A program made the translations under genes and the position numbers. The notes under the pieces were generated by a model. That model saw nothing but the letters and a program-made list of their open reading frames with translations, did no database searches and was not told the origin of the DNA. DNA of 38,122 bases from a virus, in the IMG/VR virus record IMGVR_UViG_3300036781_000111, positions 1 to 38,122 of that record; one strand, 5' to 3'. This document shows positions 1 through 8,399 of this stretch, piece after piece. Positions within the stretch are counted from its first letter, which is position 1, and each line of letters starts with the position of its first letter.

Positions 1-35
1 AGCAGGTCGGACGCTGACGGGATCGCGCCGGTCAC
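1..35 (-). CDS. Tail-tip protein, N-terminal fragment cut by window edge
   Basis: A GTG at 35-33 overlaps the TGA stop of the preceding gene in the GTGA pattern used throughout this genome. It opens a frame reading VTGAIPSASDLL that runs off the left edge. I infer that it is the start of the gene whose remainder enters at 38122. Joining the ends directly shifts the frame, but adding one base (mod 3) gives a continuous protein reading DLL-IVGGYVKDPTRKK. Too short to identify alone. Confidence 0.55.
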   Translation of the reverse strand, partial: MTGAIPSASDL

Positions 36-1153
36 ACCGTCACCACCCTTCTGATCTTGTGATGCATCATCTCGCCCGCCTTGAGCGGGAACGACCATTC
101 GTGTTCAGCGTACTGAGTCGAGATCGCCAGTCCGTCAGCCTGGAAGGTGAGCACGTCGTTAGTGCCGTGCATGGGCATGATGGCGCTATCGAACTCGACC
201 TCCTCGTAGACCTGGCTGGCGTCCGACGCGGCCCGCGCCGCTTTTGCGTCCAGGGTGGTCTGGTCGGGCGCGTCCTGCTCCGCGATGACGGTGGCGATCG
301 ACCGCCCCCGGTTGACGGTGCTGGTGGGGCTGGTCGGGCTCGCGTTGGTATAGACGCTGCGCAGCGTGGCCTGGTCGGGCTCGCTCTTGACTAGGACGAA
401 CACGTTGGGCACGCTGAAGAGGTCCAGGGTCTGGTCGATCCCGTCCGCGATGACGCTGCTGGCGTCGGTGGCGTAGGTGAAATCGGATGCGCGCGCGGTC
501 GGGCTGACGTAGGGCTTGGCGATGAACTTGCCGACCTCGTCGAAGCTGGCAGACTCGTAGTTGATCGCGGCCAGCAAGTCGTTGATGATCCGCAGATAGG
601 TGGTGCCCGGGTCCCATTCCATGGTCGCCGGCAGGGTCGCCGCCGAGGCCGTGATGTTGGTGCTGACGATGCCGGCCGCCGTGGCCAGGGTGGCGATCGC
701 GGTGGTGTACGCGGTCCCGGAGGCGATCGCGTACCGGTCGGTGACGGCGTTGTCGCGCAGGATCAGGAGCTGGTCGTAGCCTTGCACCGTCCGTTTGATG
801 TACGAGCCCCCAGCGGTCAGCGTGCGCGCCGGGGTGGACAGCAGGAACACGCCCAGCGGCCACTCGACGTAGCCCCCGTCCGGCATCGCCAGTCGCGCCC
901 ACGGCTTGATCCGGTCGCGGATGAAGTTGATGCTCCCGTCGTCCTGGATGTTGAACGTGGCGCTGCGCTTGATGTCGGCCAGGTAATTGTTATCGACGGT
1001 CCCCCCGAGCACGTTGGACAGCGGCCCTAGGTAGGCGTTGCCGCTGTCCAGGTGGTCGAAGCGGAACGTCAGTTCTCGGTCCCCGGCGCCGAAGAGCAGC
1101 TCGGCCTTGACCGCGGCGGGGGTGTAGACGCCGATCGGGTCCAGCGGCTGCAC
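32..1153 (-). CDS. Minor tail protein (tail-tip/hub type), 373 aa
   Basis: Encodes a 373-residue protein starting with GTG at 1153, one base after the stop of the 143-aa gene. The N-terminal part (LFGAGDRELTFRF, then SATFNIQDDGSINFIRDRIKPW and PLGVFLLSTP) has the pattern of tail-hub or Siphovirus ReqiPepy6 gp37-like proteins of actinophages. These sit next to the distal tail protein in the baseplate. It follows the tape measure, FN3 and 143-aa genes in the usual tail-tip order and is coupled to the next gene by GTGA. No enzymatic motif or membrane segment is visible. The role is inferred from position and general sequence style. Confidence 0.7.
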   Translation of the reverse strand: MQPLDPIGVYTPAAVKAELLFGAGDRELTFRFDHLDSGNAYLGPLSNVLGGTVDNNYLADIKRSATFNIQDDGSINFIRDRIKPWARLAMPDGGYVEWPLGVFLLSTPARTLTAGGSYIKRTVQGYDQLLILRDNAVTDRYAIASGTAYTTAIATLATAAGIVSTNITASAATLPATMEWDPGTTYLRIINDLLAAINYESASFDEVGKFIAKPYVSPTARASDFTYATDASSVIADGIDQTLDLFSVPNVFVLVKSEPDQATLRSVYTNASPTSPTSTVNRGRSIATVIAEQDAPDQTTLDAKAARAASDASQVYEEVEFDSAIMPMHGTNDVLTFQADGLAISTQYAEHEWSFPLKAGEMMHHKIRRVVTV

Positions 1154-1154
1154 G

Positions 1155-1586
1155 TCAGACCCCCTCGGTGTAGTCGAGTCGCTGGATCTCGAGCGCCACC
1201 GTGGAACCGTCTTTCACGTCCGTGATCTTGGTCCCGCGCGTGAGCCCGCCGAACATCTTGCGCCCACGTCCGTCCCGGTAGCAGACCGTGACCCGGGCGC
1301 GGATAGCGGCCCGGATCCAGGCCACGTCGGCGTCGTGGGTGGCCGACCACGGCACCCGGGCGGTGCGCGTGATGGACTGGTCCTCGCCCTGCCCGTACTC
1401 CATCACCGGGTAGGTGCGTCCGATGAACGGCAGCGCGGTCGCCTCGACGGCCAGCGACTCGGTCGCCTCGTCGTCCTGGTACAGGTAGTGCTGCAGCGTC
1501 CCGCCCGGGTTGGTGACCTCGTGAAGGTAGACGCCGACGAAGCTCGGCGCGGTGAGCGTGTAGGTGGTACTCGTCGAGGTGCTCAC
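1155..1586 (-). CDS. Minor tail protein, 143 aa
   Basis: Starts with GTG at 1586, overlapping the TGA of the FN3 protein gene. The protein is Ser/Thr-rich at the N-terminus (STSTSTTYTL), followed by a beta-rich body with PFIGRTYPVMEYGQGEDQS and ending IQRLDYTEGV. Its size and its place between the large FN3 tail protein and the hub-like protein suggest a baseplate or tail-tip structural component. I see no domain I can name with certainty. Confidence 0.6.
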   Translation of the reverse strand: MSTSTSTTYTLTAPSFVGVYLHEVTNPGGTLQHYLYQDDEATESLAVEATALPFIGRTYPVMEYGQGEDQSITRTARVPWSATHDADVAWIRAAIRARVTVCYRDGRGRKMFGGLTRGTKITDVKDGSTVALEIQRLDYTEGV

Positions 1587-4500
1587 GTCGTGCTCCCCAC
1601 GATCTGGTAGTCGTAACTCTTGCCCGCCGCCACCTCGTGGTCGGTGTACGCCCCGTTGTACCCGATGATCCCGACCCGGACGTAAGGATCACTGGTGCCG
1701 CCCGCGCGCCGCATGATCCAGTTGGCGACCACCTCGGGCCGAGAACCGGTGGGGGCCGGGTTGGTGACGTCGACCTGGATACCGTCATCGGTCACGGTCA
1801 GGACCGCGGTCGGCGTCATCGGGCTGGAGTAGTCCGGCGTCAGGTAGCGGGTGGCCGTGATGACGGTCCCGTGCGTGTTGGTGATACTGACCTCGAGCCG
1901 CACGCGCACGCCGCTGGTGAGGCCGGTGACCGTGTAGCCCATCGTCGTGTTGGTCTGCATGGTCGTGTCGCTGAGGACCGACCCGTCGCTGTCCAGCAGG
2001 ACCCGGACCCGTCGACTGGCCTGGGTGTAGCCGTCCGTCTGCGAGTACGTCCAGACCAACGCCACGCTGCTGGAGTCGTAACCGACCGGGTCGTCGGCGG
2101 ACGGGTAGGTGATCGTCAGGGTGCCGTTGCTGGTGGCGGTGAACGTTCCGTAACTGGAGTAGGCGCTGGCCGTGTCCAGGGCGTCGTAGGTGCGCACCTT
2201 CCACCGGTACGCGGTCCCGTTGGTGAACGTGCCACCCGCCACCGTGCGGGTGCTGGTCGCGCTGGTGATCTTGCCGGAGTCGTAGACGCCGCTGCCGTCG
2301 CTGACTTTCTCGACGATCACCTGGAAAGCGGTCTGCGCGTCGAACGGGTTGGAGTCCGCGAACGTCCAGGCGAAGGTGGCGGCGCTGACCGCGTCGAAGT
2401 CGGCGTGTGCGGACAGGGTCGGCGCGCCGGGGGTGATCTCCCCGACCCGGTCGTCGATGCTGGCCAGGGTGTACGCGCCGCTGAGCAGGTTGGCCGCTTC
2501 GAGCAGGATGCGCCGCTCGTCCACCGGGGCGCCGCGCGGGACCCGCATCCGCCCGTTGGTGCTGGACGTGCTCCCCAGCGTACTGGTGACGATCGCCTCG
2601 GCCGCCGCCGCGTAGGTACTGGCCGAGATGTCGACGCGGCCGATCTTGCGGGCGTCCTCGTCGGTGACGTAGTAGACCCGGATCAGTTGCGCGGCCCGGT
2701 CGTAGTAGGCGTCCCAGTTGGACCCCGCCGCGCCGCCCTGCAGAGTGGTGCCCAGGATCGTCGTGGTGCCCAGGACGGTCAGGTTGGCGGCGTTGTAGAA
2801 GGTGGCGACGATGTTGCCGGACGAGTACGCCAGGACCGCGAAGGCGGCCGCGCTAACGCCCAGCGCGCGCGCCCACGTCCCGGCGCTGGCCCCGTTGGTG
2901 CCGTCCGCGCTCTTGGCGACCCCGGCCACGACCCCGTTGGTGACCGTGACGACGGACGGCCCGTTGGCCAGGATCGCGAAAGTGATCGACCCACTGGCGA
3001 GGGCCGCCACGTCGATGCTCTGCCGCTGCCCCTTTCCGGTGGCGGGCGAGACCGGGAGCCAGCTCGGCGCGTTGCCGCTGGCGAGGAAGAGGCTGCCGGT
3101 CGAGTTGGCCAGCGCGGTCAGGTCCAGGGTCGCGTAGCTGAGGTTGCCGACGTCGATGTTGCCGGCGCGACGGGCGATCAGCAGCACGGACGGGATCGGG
3201 GTCCCGCCGCTGCCGGGCGCGTAGGCGGCGGCGATCTGAGCGAGGACGTTGGCGGTGGTAGTGAGGGCCTGGCTCAGTTGACCTGCCGCGGTCCAGGAGT
3301 TGCCGCTGCCTTTGGCGAAGCGCTTGGCTAGGATCGCGTTGGGGTTACCGTCGTCGACGCCCAGCACGATCAGGTTGCCGGAGGCGTCCGCGACCAGGGC
3401 GAGGGCCTGGGGTAGACCTTCCGCCCGGAACGTGCCCGCGCCGGCGTCCGTGGCGATCGTGGCGATGCTGGTGAAGCTGGTGCCGTCCGTCAGGGCCGAA
3501 TATCCGAGCGTGATGACGGGCGGCTGGGCGGCGTCTGACCGAAGCTCGACCTGTACCCCCGCCAGCGATACCTCGGCGGCGGCCACGGTCAGCAGCGCGG
3601 TCCGGGCGGCGACGGCGAAGTTGATGCTGCTGCTCGCGCTGCTGTACCCGACCGTGTTGTGGGCGTAGACCCGGACGTAGTAGGTGGTCCCCGCAGCCAG
3701 CTTGGTGATCGTCTTGGACAGGTCGGCGGGCGTAGACAGGATCACGGTCTGGACGATGCTAGTGAAGCCGGAATCGGTGGCGACATCGATCTTGTAGGAG
3801 TCGACGGCAATCCCACCATCGCTGGCGCCGGCCGCCCAGGTGAGGTCGACGGTGGTCCCGTACAAGCTCGAGGCCAGGGTGGTGGGCGCGTCAGGCGCGG
3901 CACCGAGCACGGCGCTGACCGCGGACGTGGCCGGGCCGTAGGTGCTGGCGGCGGTGCTGGTGGCGTTCTTTGCCATCACTCGGAAGTAGTACGTCGCGCC
4001 GGGCGTCAGGCCGCTGATGGTCGTACTGGTGACCACGCCGACGTCGACGGACCCGACCCCGGTCGTGAAACCCGCGTTGGTGGCGTACTGGACGTGATAG
4101 CCCGTGATCGTGTCGCCGCCGTCGTCGGCCGGGGTTGCCCAGGTGACCGTGGCCTGACCTGCGGCGGGGGAACTGACGGCAGGCGTCAGCGGGACGCTGG
4201 GCACCTGGACGTAGTACATCTCCGAGTAGAGCGCGCCGTCCGTGCGGGCCACGCCGTTGTTGTCGGTGGTGTTGCCGGAGCCGCCGCGGCCGAAGTAGAA
4301 GCTGCCGTCTGCGCTGATTTCAAAGGTGCCAGTGCCGCCGTGAGTCAGGAAGCTGCAAGAGTGCTGGCCGGTGTAGCCGGCCGAGCCCGCCGAGGCGCGG
4401 GTGAATGCACTGGTCGAGCCGACGCCACCGGTTATCTGCAGCCCGATCTGACGCGATCCACCACGGCCGGAGGCATAGGCGGCCATCGCGATCACCCGCG

Positions 4501-4624
4501 CCCAGGCAGTGCCGTCGAAGGCGACTCGACCACTCGGCAGCGGAACGCTGGTGCTGTAGACGTAGACGTCGGTGAAACCGATGACGCTGGTGTCGATGCC
4601 GCCGTGGGTGATGACTGAGCTCAC
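1583..4624 (-). CDS. Large minor tail protein with fibronectin type III domains, 1013 aa
   Basis: GTG start at 4624 overlaps the tape-measure stop. Two clear FN3 domains occupy about residues 143-238 and 242-340; each ends in the typical TYYFRVMAKN or TYYVRVYAHN strand. Two more Ig/FN3-like units lie at about 720-915 (YRWKVRTYDA and VRVRLEVSITNTHG). The middle third, about 345-715, is Ala/Thr/Ser-rich and may form a beta-propeller-like or shaft domain. The N-terminal 130 residues are Gly-rich and could be a receptor- or tail-binding part. FN3 arrays in phage tails are thought to help adhesion to cell-surface carbohydrate. Placed directly after the tape measure, it is probably a distal tail or tail-fibre-like protein. 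Confidence 0.8.
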   Translation of the reverse strand: MSSVITHGGIDTSVIGFTDVYVYSTSVPLPSGRVAFDGTAWARVIAMAAYASGRGGSRQIGLQITGGVGSTSAFTRASAGSAGYTGQHSCSFLTHGGTGTFEISADGSFYFGRGGSGNTTDNNGVARTDGALYSEMYYVQVPSVPLTPAVSSPAAGQATVTWATPADDGGDTITGYHVQYATNAGFTTGVGSVDVGVVTSTTISGLTPGATYYFRVMAKNATSTAASTYGPATSAVSAVLGAAPDAPTTLASSLYGTTVDLTWAAGASDGGIAVDSYKIDVATDSGFTSIVQTVILSTPADLSKTITKLAAGTTYYVRVYAHNTVGYSSASSSINFAVAARTALLTVAAAEVSLAGVQVELRSDAAQPPVITLGYSALTDGTSFTSIATIATDAGAGTFRAEGLPQALALVADASGNLIVLGVDDGNPNAILAKRFAKGSGNSWTAAGQLSQALTTTANVLAQIAAAYAPGSGGTPIPSVLLIARRAGNIDVGNLSYATLDLTALANSTGSLFLASGNAPSWLPVSPATGKGQRQSIDVAALASGSITFAILANGPSVVTVTNGVVAGVAKSADGTNGASAGTWARALGVSAAAFAVLAYSSGNIVATFYNAANLTVLGTTTILGTTLQGGAAGSNWDAYYDRAAQLIRVYYVTDEDARKIGRVDISASTYAAAAEAIVTSTLGSTSSTNGRMRVPRGAPVDERRILLEAANLLSGAYTLASIDDRVGEITPGAPTLSAHADFDAVSAATFAWTFADSNPFDAQTAFQVIVEKVSDGSGVYDSGKITSATSTRTVAGGTFTNGTAYRWKVRTYDALDTASAYSSYGTFTATSNGTLTITYPSADDPVGYDSSSVALVWTYSQTDGYTQASRRVRVLLDSDGSVLSDTTMQTNTTMGYTVTGLTSGVRVRLEVSITNTHGTVITATRYLTPDYSSPMTPTAVLTVTDDGIQVDVTNPAPTGSRPEVVANWIMRRAGGTSDPYVRVGIIGYNGAYTDHEVAAGKSYDYQIVGSTT

Positions 4625-6828
4625 GAGGTGCCTCCCTTACCCTTGCGGGCGGTCTGGGCCAGGGTGCGCAGCGTGTCCATGGCGGTCTGCACGTCCTTGA
4701 AATCTTCGGCGTTCAGCTCGACCTTGTCGATGTGGATGCTCACGTCGCCGCTACCGGACTGCTGGAGGATCTTCTGCGTGTCGGTGTGACTGGACACGCT
4801 CGCGCCCGCGGGCAGGTTCAGCAGCTCCGCGCCTTTCTCGCCCACGATCACCTGACCGGGCCGGGTCAGGGTGCCGCCGCCGGCCAGGAGCGGGATCTTG
4901 GGGACACCGAGCCCGCCCCAGGACTGGCCGCCGACGATAGGCACCCAGGAGGGGACGGTGAACTTGATCCGGTCGATGCCCGCGATCGCGCCGTTGATGA
5001 GCGAAATGATCGCGTTCAGTGCTCCCCGCACTCCACCCAGCGCGCCCTCGAATGCACCCGACACGGCCCTGCCGAGGCCGCCCCAGAGGCCATTCCAGAC
5101 CCCCGCCACCTTCACACCGAAGTCCGAGAACATGCCGACCGTGTTGGTGAAGAAATCGTGGAACATGCCGACCGTGTGATCGAAGAAGTCGTAGAGCATC
5201 CCCGACGTGTTCGCGGCCCAATCGTGGAACATCCCCAGGGTATTCGTTGCCCAGTCCTGGAACATCCCCGCCGTATTTGACAGGAAGTCTTGGATCACGC
5301 CGATCGCGCTCTTCACGAAATCGCCAAGCATGCCGCCGAAGTCCTGGATCGCCTTGATCCATACGCCGTAGTCGCCCGCCGCGGCTTTGGTGTCGACGTC
5401 TTTCCCCTGGAGCGTGTCCCACATCTCTTGAATGCTGCCCCGGTAGAAATCCGTCAGTTGCCCGAGGTAGTAGCCGATGTCATTCAACCATGCGAGCGTG
5501 TCGCTGGCCTTGGGCGCTGACTTCTGATCTAGCCCTGCCGTGAAGCCTTTCAGTGCCTGCTCGGCCCCAGGGATCACTACCTTGGTGAGCTTCACCAGCA
5601 TGTCAAAGACGGGCTTCAGCGCCTTCAGCGCGTCGCCCGCATCCCCCAGGAGTTCCTTGATCTCGATGCGGAGAACCGGATCCGTCAGTCCGAGCGTGAC
5701 CAGCGCCGCCACCAAGGGATTGATCCGACCGAGCAGCCCGCCGATGATCGGGATATTCGCGCCACCGACCGCGAGCAGGCCGGAGAACACGGACAGGATG
5801 GCTGGGCCGTTCTCGATCAGCTTGTCGATCCAGCCGCTGAGCTTGTCGAGTTGGTCGTTGGTGATCGTGAGCCCGTCGACCCAGGTCGTGGCGCGGTCGA
5901 TCCAGTTCCCGATCGGCGCGAGAACCTTGCTGAGTTTCTGGCCGATCAGGTCGATGATCGGATAAAGTGGCCCGCCCTTCTGGACGGCCATATCGACGGC
6001 CTTGGCCAGATCGTAGAACTTGACGATGTCCTGGCCAAGTGCGTTGACGAGGGCACTGCCGAGGCTGACCGCGATGTCGTTGCCGATGCGAGGTAGCGAG
6101 CGCAGCACCTTCGACGCCGAGCCCATCGCCTTCTCGTAAGTTCCGGCGACCTTCGCGCCGTCCGCGATGATGCCGTTGACGAGGGCTTGCTTCTTCTGCG
6201 CGTCGGTCAGCGCGGCCGCCGTGGTCCCGATGCTCTTGGCGTACACGTCGTACATCTCGGCCGCCGAGGTGGTGATGCCGGCGTTGCGGAGGATCTCCGT
6301 GTTCTGGCTGGTGATCGCGTCCAGGAGCTGGTTGGTGACGTCGGTCGAGTTCTGGCCGGTGATGACGGCGAGGTCCTGGGCGGTGCGCGACACCTTGATC
6401 GCGTCGGCCAGTTTCAGGTGATTCTGGGCGAACTGGATGGTGATGGTCTGCGCGGTGGCGGTCTCGATGCCGTTCGCCTTCACCGCCGCCGAGTTCTTCA
6501 GCATCTCGTCGTAGCTGTACCCGGTGCTCTTGGCGACCGCCGCCATGGCGATGTCGAGCTCCTGGACGCGGGCGGCGTCTTTGAAAAAGGACACGCCCAA
6601 GGCGGTGCCCGCGGCGGTGACCCCGACCAGGGCGGTGCCGACGACCTTGATCCCGCCCAGCAGGGCGTCATGGATGCCGCCAACGAGAGACGCGCCGAAC
6701 GACCGCCCACCCGCCGTCACCTGGGGAGTGTCGGCCTCCATCTGCTTGACCGTGTCGGGAACGACCCCGGTCCCGTCACCGTGGACGGCGACGTAGGCGT
6801 CAAGGAGCTTGAACCCTTTCGCCGGCAT
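4621..6828 (-). CDS. Tape measure protein, 735 aa
   Basis: The longest tail gene but one, lying directly downstream of the frameshifted chaperone gene, which is the standard tape-measure position. The start ATG at 6828 follows GGGAAAG and overlaps the end of the GT frame by 29 bases. Residues about 57-80 are hydrophobic (GTALVGVTAAGTALGVSF), residues 315-395 form a second hydrophobic region, and the C-terminal part has GGTLTRPGQVIVGEKGAELL, a common tape-measure ending. Residues about 515-575 contain five 11-residue aromatic repeats of type NTxGMFxDWxx (see findings). At 735 residues, the usual scale of about 1.5 angstrom per residue predicts a tail of roughly 110 nm. Confidence 0.92.
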   Translation of the reverse strand: MPAKGFKLLDAYVAVHGDGTGVVPDTVKQMEADTPQVTAGGRSFGASLVGGIHDALLGGIKVVGTALVGVTAAGTALGVSFFKDAARVQELDIAMAAVAKSTGYSYDEMLKNSAAVKANGIETATAQTITIQFAQNHLKLADAIKVSRTAQDLAVITGQNSTDVTNQLLDAITSQNTEILRNAGITTSAAEMYDVYAKSIGTTAAALTDAQKKQALVNGIIADGAKVAGTYEKAMGSASKVLRSLPRIGNDIAVSLGSALVNALGQDIVKFYDLAKAVDMAVQKGGPLYPIIDLIGQKLSKVLAPIGNWIDRATTWVDGLTITNDQLDKLSGWIDKLIENGPAILSVFSGLLAVGGANIPIIGGLLGRINPLVAALVTLGLTDPVLRIEIKELLGDAGDALKALKPVFDMLVKLTKVVIPGAEQALKGFTAGLDQKSAPKASDTLAWLNDIGYYLGQLTDFYRGSIQEMWDTLQGKDVDTKAAAGDYGVWIKAIQDFGGMLGDFVKSAIGVIQDFLSNTAGMFQDWATNTLGMFHDWAANTSGMLYDFFDHTVGMFHDFFTNTVGMFSDFGVKVAGVWNGLWGGLGRAVSGAFEGALGGVRGALNAIISLINGAIAGIDRIKFTVPSWVPIVGGQSWGGLGVPKIPLLAGGGTLTRPGQVIVGEKGAELLNLPAGASVSSHTDTQKILQQSGSGDVSIHIDKVELNAEDFKDVQTAMDTLRTLAQTARKGKGGTS

Positions 6829-7195
6829 CTTTCCCGCCCTTGACCTCGATGAACTGGCTCAGGATCGGATCGGCCCTGAGGTTCGCGCTGGTGGCCTTTA
6901 CGGTCCTGCGCTTGCCATCTCGGCTTGCACCGTGACCCGGTGCGGGGGTGGTGTCGCTGTCTTCCTCGTACATCTCGGGGTGCTTCTCGCGGTGGATCCG
7001 GTTGGCTCTCGCCTCCGCCTCTGCGCGCATCGTCCCCTTGTAGTTGACGAGCCTACTGGCCGTGTCGATGAACTCTTGAGCAGGTAGCGCCCACGGGTCC
7101 CAGATGCCCAGCAGCACCCGGAAGTCGGCTTCGATGTCCTCCTGCACGAGGTACACCGCTGACCATTCCCGGAGCCATCGCGCTACCTGAGGTCT
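6800..7195 (-). CDS. Tail assembly chaperone GT extension (-1 frame)
   Basis: This frame has no start of its own. It is joined to the upstream chaperone by a -1 shift at 7195-7201, giving a fusion of 124 + 131 = 255 residues. The extension starts RPQVARWLREW and contains DFRVLLGIWDPWALPAQEF, typical of the T part of actinophage GT chaperones, then a charged tail. By analogy with lambda gpG/gpGT, the short form coats the tape measure and the T domain recruits major tail protein. It ends 29 bases inside the tape-measure gene. Confidence 0.88.
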   Translation of the reverse strand, partial: RPQVARWLREWSAVYLVQEDIEADFRVLLGIWDPWALPAQEFIDTASRLVNYKGTMRAEAEARANRIHREKHPEMYEEDSDTTPAPGHGASRDGKRRTVKATSANLRADPILSQFIEVKGGKDAGERVQAP

Positions 7196-7566
7196 TTTGG
7201 GCGCTTGCGGCTCGCCGGAGTGATGACCGCCCGCACCCGGGTCATGATCCCGTCCATCTCGACCGTGCTCAGCCCCTCCATGGAGCGCAGCGCGTTGACC
7301 GCGTCCTTGCCCAGGGCGGCGTTGATGAGCCACCAGGAGGCCAGCTCTTCGCCTTTCTTGTCGAGCTGCGCCATGTACTCCAGCCCGAGCTGGGCCTGCT
7401 CGACGCGGGGGACGGAGAAGACCTCGCCGTCCACCTCGAAGATCGGGACCTGCTCGGCGTCAGCGACGCGCTGGGCGGCCTCGGCCCGGGACAGCGAGAC
7501 CGGCGACAGCGGGACGTTGGGGAGAGTGCTGACCCTGGCCAGCTTGGTGCGGGATGCCTTGCCCAT
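7183..7566 (-). CDS. Tail assembly chaperone G, 127 aa
   Basis: Start chosen at ATG 7566 (protein begins MGKASRTKLA) because GAAGGAG lies four bases upstream; the longer frame upstream is Arg/Pro-rich read-through of a terminator hairpin. The protein has the alpha-helical, acidic character of tail chaperones, with FEVDGEVFSVPRVEQAQLGL and a GEELASWWLINAALG stretch. It lies between the major tail protein and the tape measure. Most ribosomes should stop at TAG 7185-7183; a fraction shift to make the GT form. Confidence 0.88.
   Translation of the reverse strand: MGKASRTKLARVSTLPNVPLSPVSLSRAEAAQRVADAEQVPIFEVDGEVFSVPRVEQAQLGLEYMAQLDKKGEELASWWLINAALGKDAVNALRSMEGLSTVEMDGIMTRVRAVITPASRKRPKDLR
7195..7201 (-). 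promoter_or_regulatory. Programmed -1 frameshift slippery site CCCAAAA
   Basis: On the minus strand the heptamer C CCA AAA is in perfect X XXY YYZ phase with the G frame (codons CGC CCA AAA GAC), 10 bases before the TAG stop. Slipping back one base gives CCC AAA AGA and opens the 131-codon GT frame. It is at the position expected between the two chaperone parts. I did not find a clear downstream pseudoknot by eye. Confidence 0.88.
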
Positions 7567-7602
7567 GATGCTCCTTCGGGTGGTGGGCGGACGGGGACGG
7601 GT

Positions 7603-7631
7603 CGGTGGCCGGGTCGGGTCCCCGGCCACCG
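7603..7631 (-). terminator. Hairpin after the major tail protein gene
   Basis: An 11-bp perfect stem (7603-7613 with 7621-7631, sequence CGGTGGCCGGG) with a 7-base loop lies between the major tail protein stop (7640) and the chaperone start (7566). There is no U tract. In GC-rich actinophages such hairpins often act as partial terminators or mRNA 3' stabilisers that raise major tail protein over chaperone. Function is inferred. Confidence 0.65.
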
Positions 7632-7639
7632 CGAGGGTG

Positions 7640-8185
7640 CTACGAGGTGGCGTCTTCGACGTAGTACGGCGCGATCGAGCTGCTGACGTAGTATCCGGCG
7701 AACTCCACCGGGATCAGCGTCTGGCCGTCCTTCTTGAACGCCTGACCGGGGGCACCGATCTGCAGCGTCCGGCGCAGGATCACCCGGCGCAGGAACCCGC
7801 CCGGCGCGATGCCGTCCAGGATCAGCGCCGAGTAGACCGGCTGGAACGCGGCCAGGCCGGTGGTCGGCTCCAGCACGCTGGTGCTGATGTCGGCCACGTC
7901 CTGGTTCTGCGCGCGCGCCCAGTTCTCCAGCGTGGCCTCGGCCAGGTTGGTCTTGACCTTGCTCATCCGCTTGGTGAGCGTGGCGCCGGGCACGTCGACG
8001 ACCTGGTCGACGTCGAGGTCCGCGAAGGTCAACTCCACGGTCAGCTCGGCGCCCCCGTTGGTGCCGCCCAGGTCGGTCCAGCCGGTGGCCGGCGTGGTGT
8101 CGATGTCGGCTGGTTCGGTGGCGCCGAAGAGGCCGTGGTAGAGGGTCGCGGGACCCTGGATCAGGTTGGTGACGGTGACGCTCAT
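7640..8185 (-). CDS. Major tail protein, 181 aa
   Basis: ATG at 8185 has a strong GAAGGAG seven bases upstream and overlaps the previous stop (ATGA). Beta-rich sequence with TGWTDLGGTNGGAELTVE and FADLDVDQVVDVPG is typical of tail-tube subunits with the TIGR/phage_TTP-like fold in actinophages. Size (about 19 kDa) and position directly before chaperone G/GT fit. It would form the hexameric rings of the non-contractile tail. It is followed by a strong hairpin, consistent with high expression. Confidence 0.87.
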   Translation of the reverse strand: MSVTVTNLIQGPATLYHGLFGATEPADIDTTPATGWTDLGGTNGGAELTVELTFADLDVDQVVDVPGATLTKRMSKVKTNLAEATLENWARAQNQDVADISTSVLEPTTGLAAFQPVYSALILDGIAPGGFLRRVILRRTLQIGAPGQAFKKDGQTLIPVEFAGYYVSSSIAPYYVEDATS

Positions 8186-8355
8186 GCGCTTGCTCCTTCG
8201 GAGTCGGTCCCGGCGTCGGTCACGGCCTCACCCTTGGCCGCCTTGCCCGAAGGCTTGACGAGGATGCTCATGCGCTGGAGGTCCAGCAGTTCGGCATCTC
8301 CCACGGTGATGACCTTGCCCGGGCGCAGGGTAGTGCGAACCTCATGCGAGGCCAT
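8182..8355 (-). CDS. Small protein between tail terminator and major tail protein, 57 aa
   Basis: Start chosen at ATG 8355 (MASHEVRTTLRPGK) because AAAGGAA precedes it; the longer frame is noise over the intergenic space. Overlaps the major tail protein start by ATGA. The sequence GKVITVGDAELLDLQRMSIL followed by a Lys/Glu-rich tail resembles short actinophage proteins found at this spot that look like a truncated N-terminal beta segment. Function unknown; probably linked to tail-tube assembly. Confidence 0.7.
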   Translation of the reverse strand: MASHEVRTTLRPGKVITVGDAELLDLQRMSILVKPSGKAAKGEAVTDAGTDSEGASA

Positions 8356-8399
8356 GATGCACTTCCTTTCGGTTGGGTGAGGGTGGTGGCCATCTCGGC

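Noticed and set aside
1637-3331. A 564-codon open frame on the plus strand opposite the FN3 protein.
   Set aside because: Gly/Arg/Val-rich composition typical of antisense reading of GC-rich genes; the minus-strand FN3 gene is clear.
7031-7046. Half-site TAGTTGAC within the chaperone GT frame.
   Set aside because: Only one arm, inside a gene, no promoter boxes; expected by chance.
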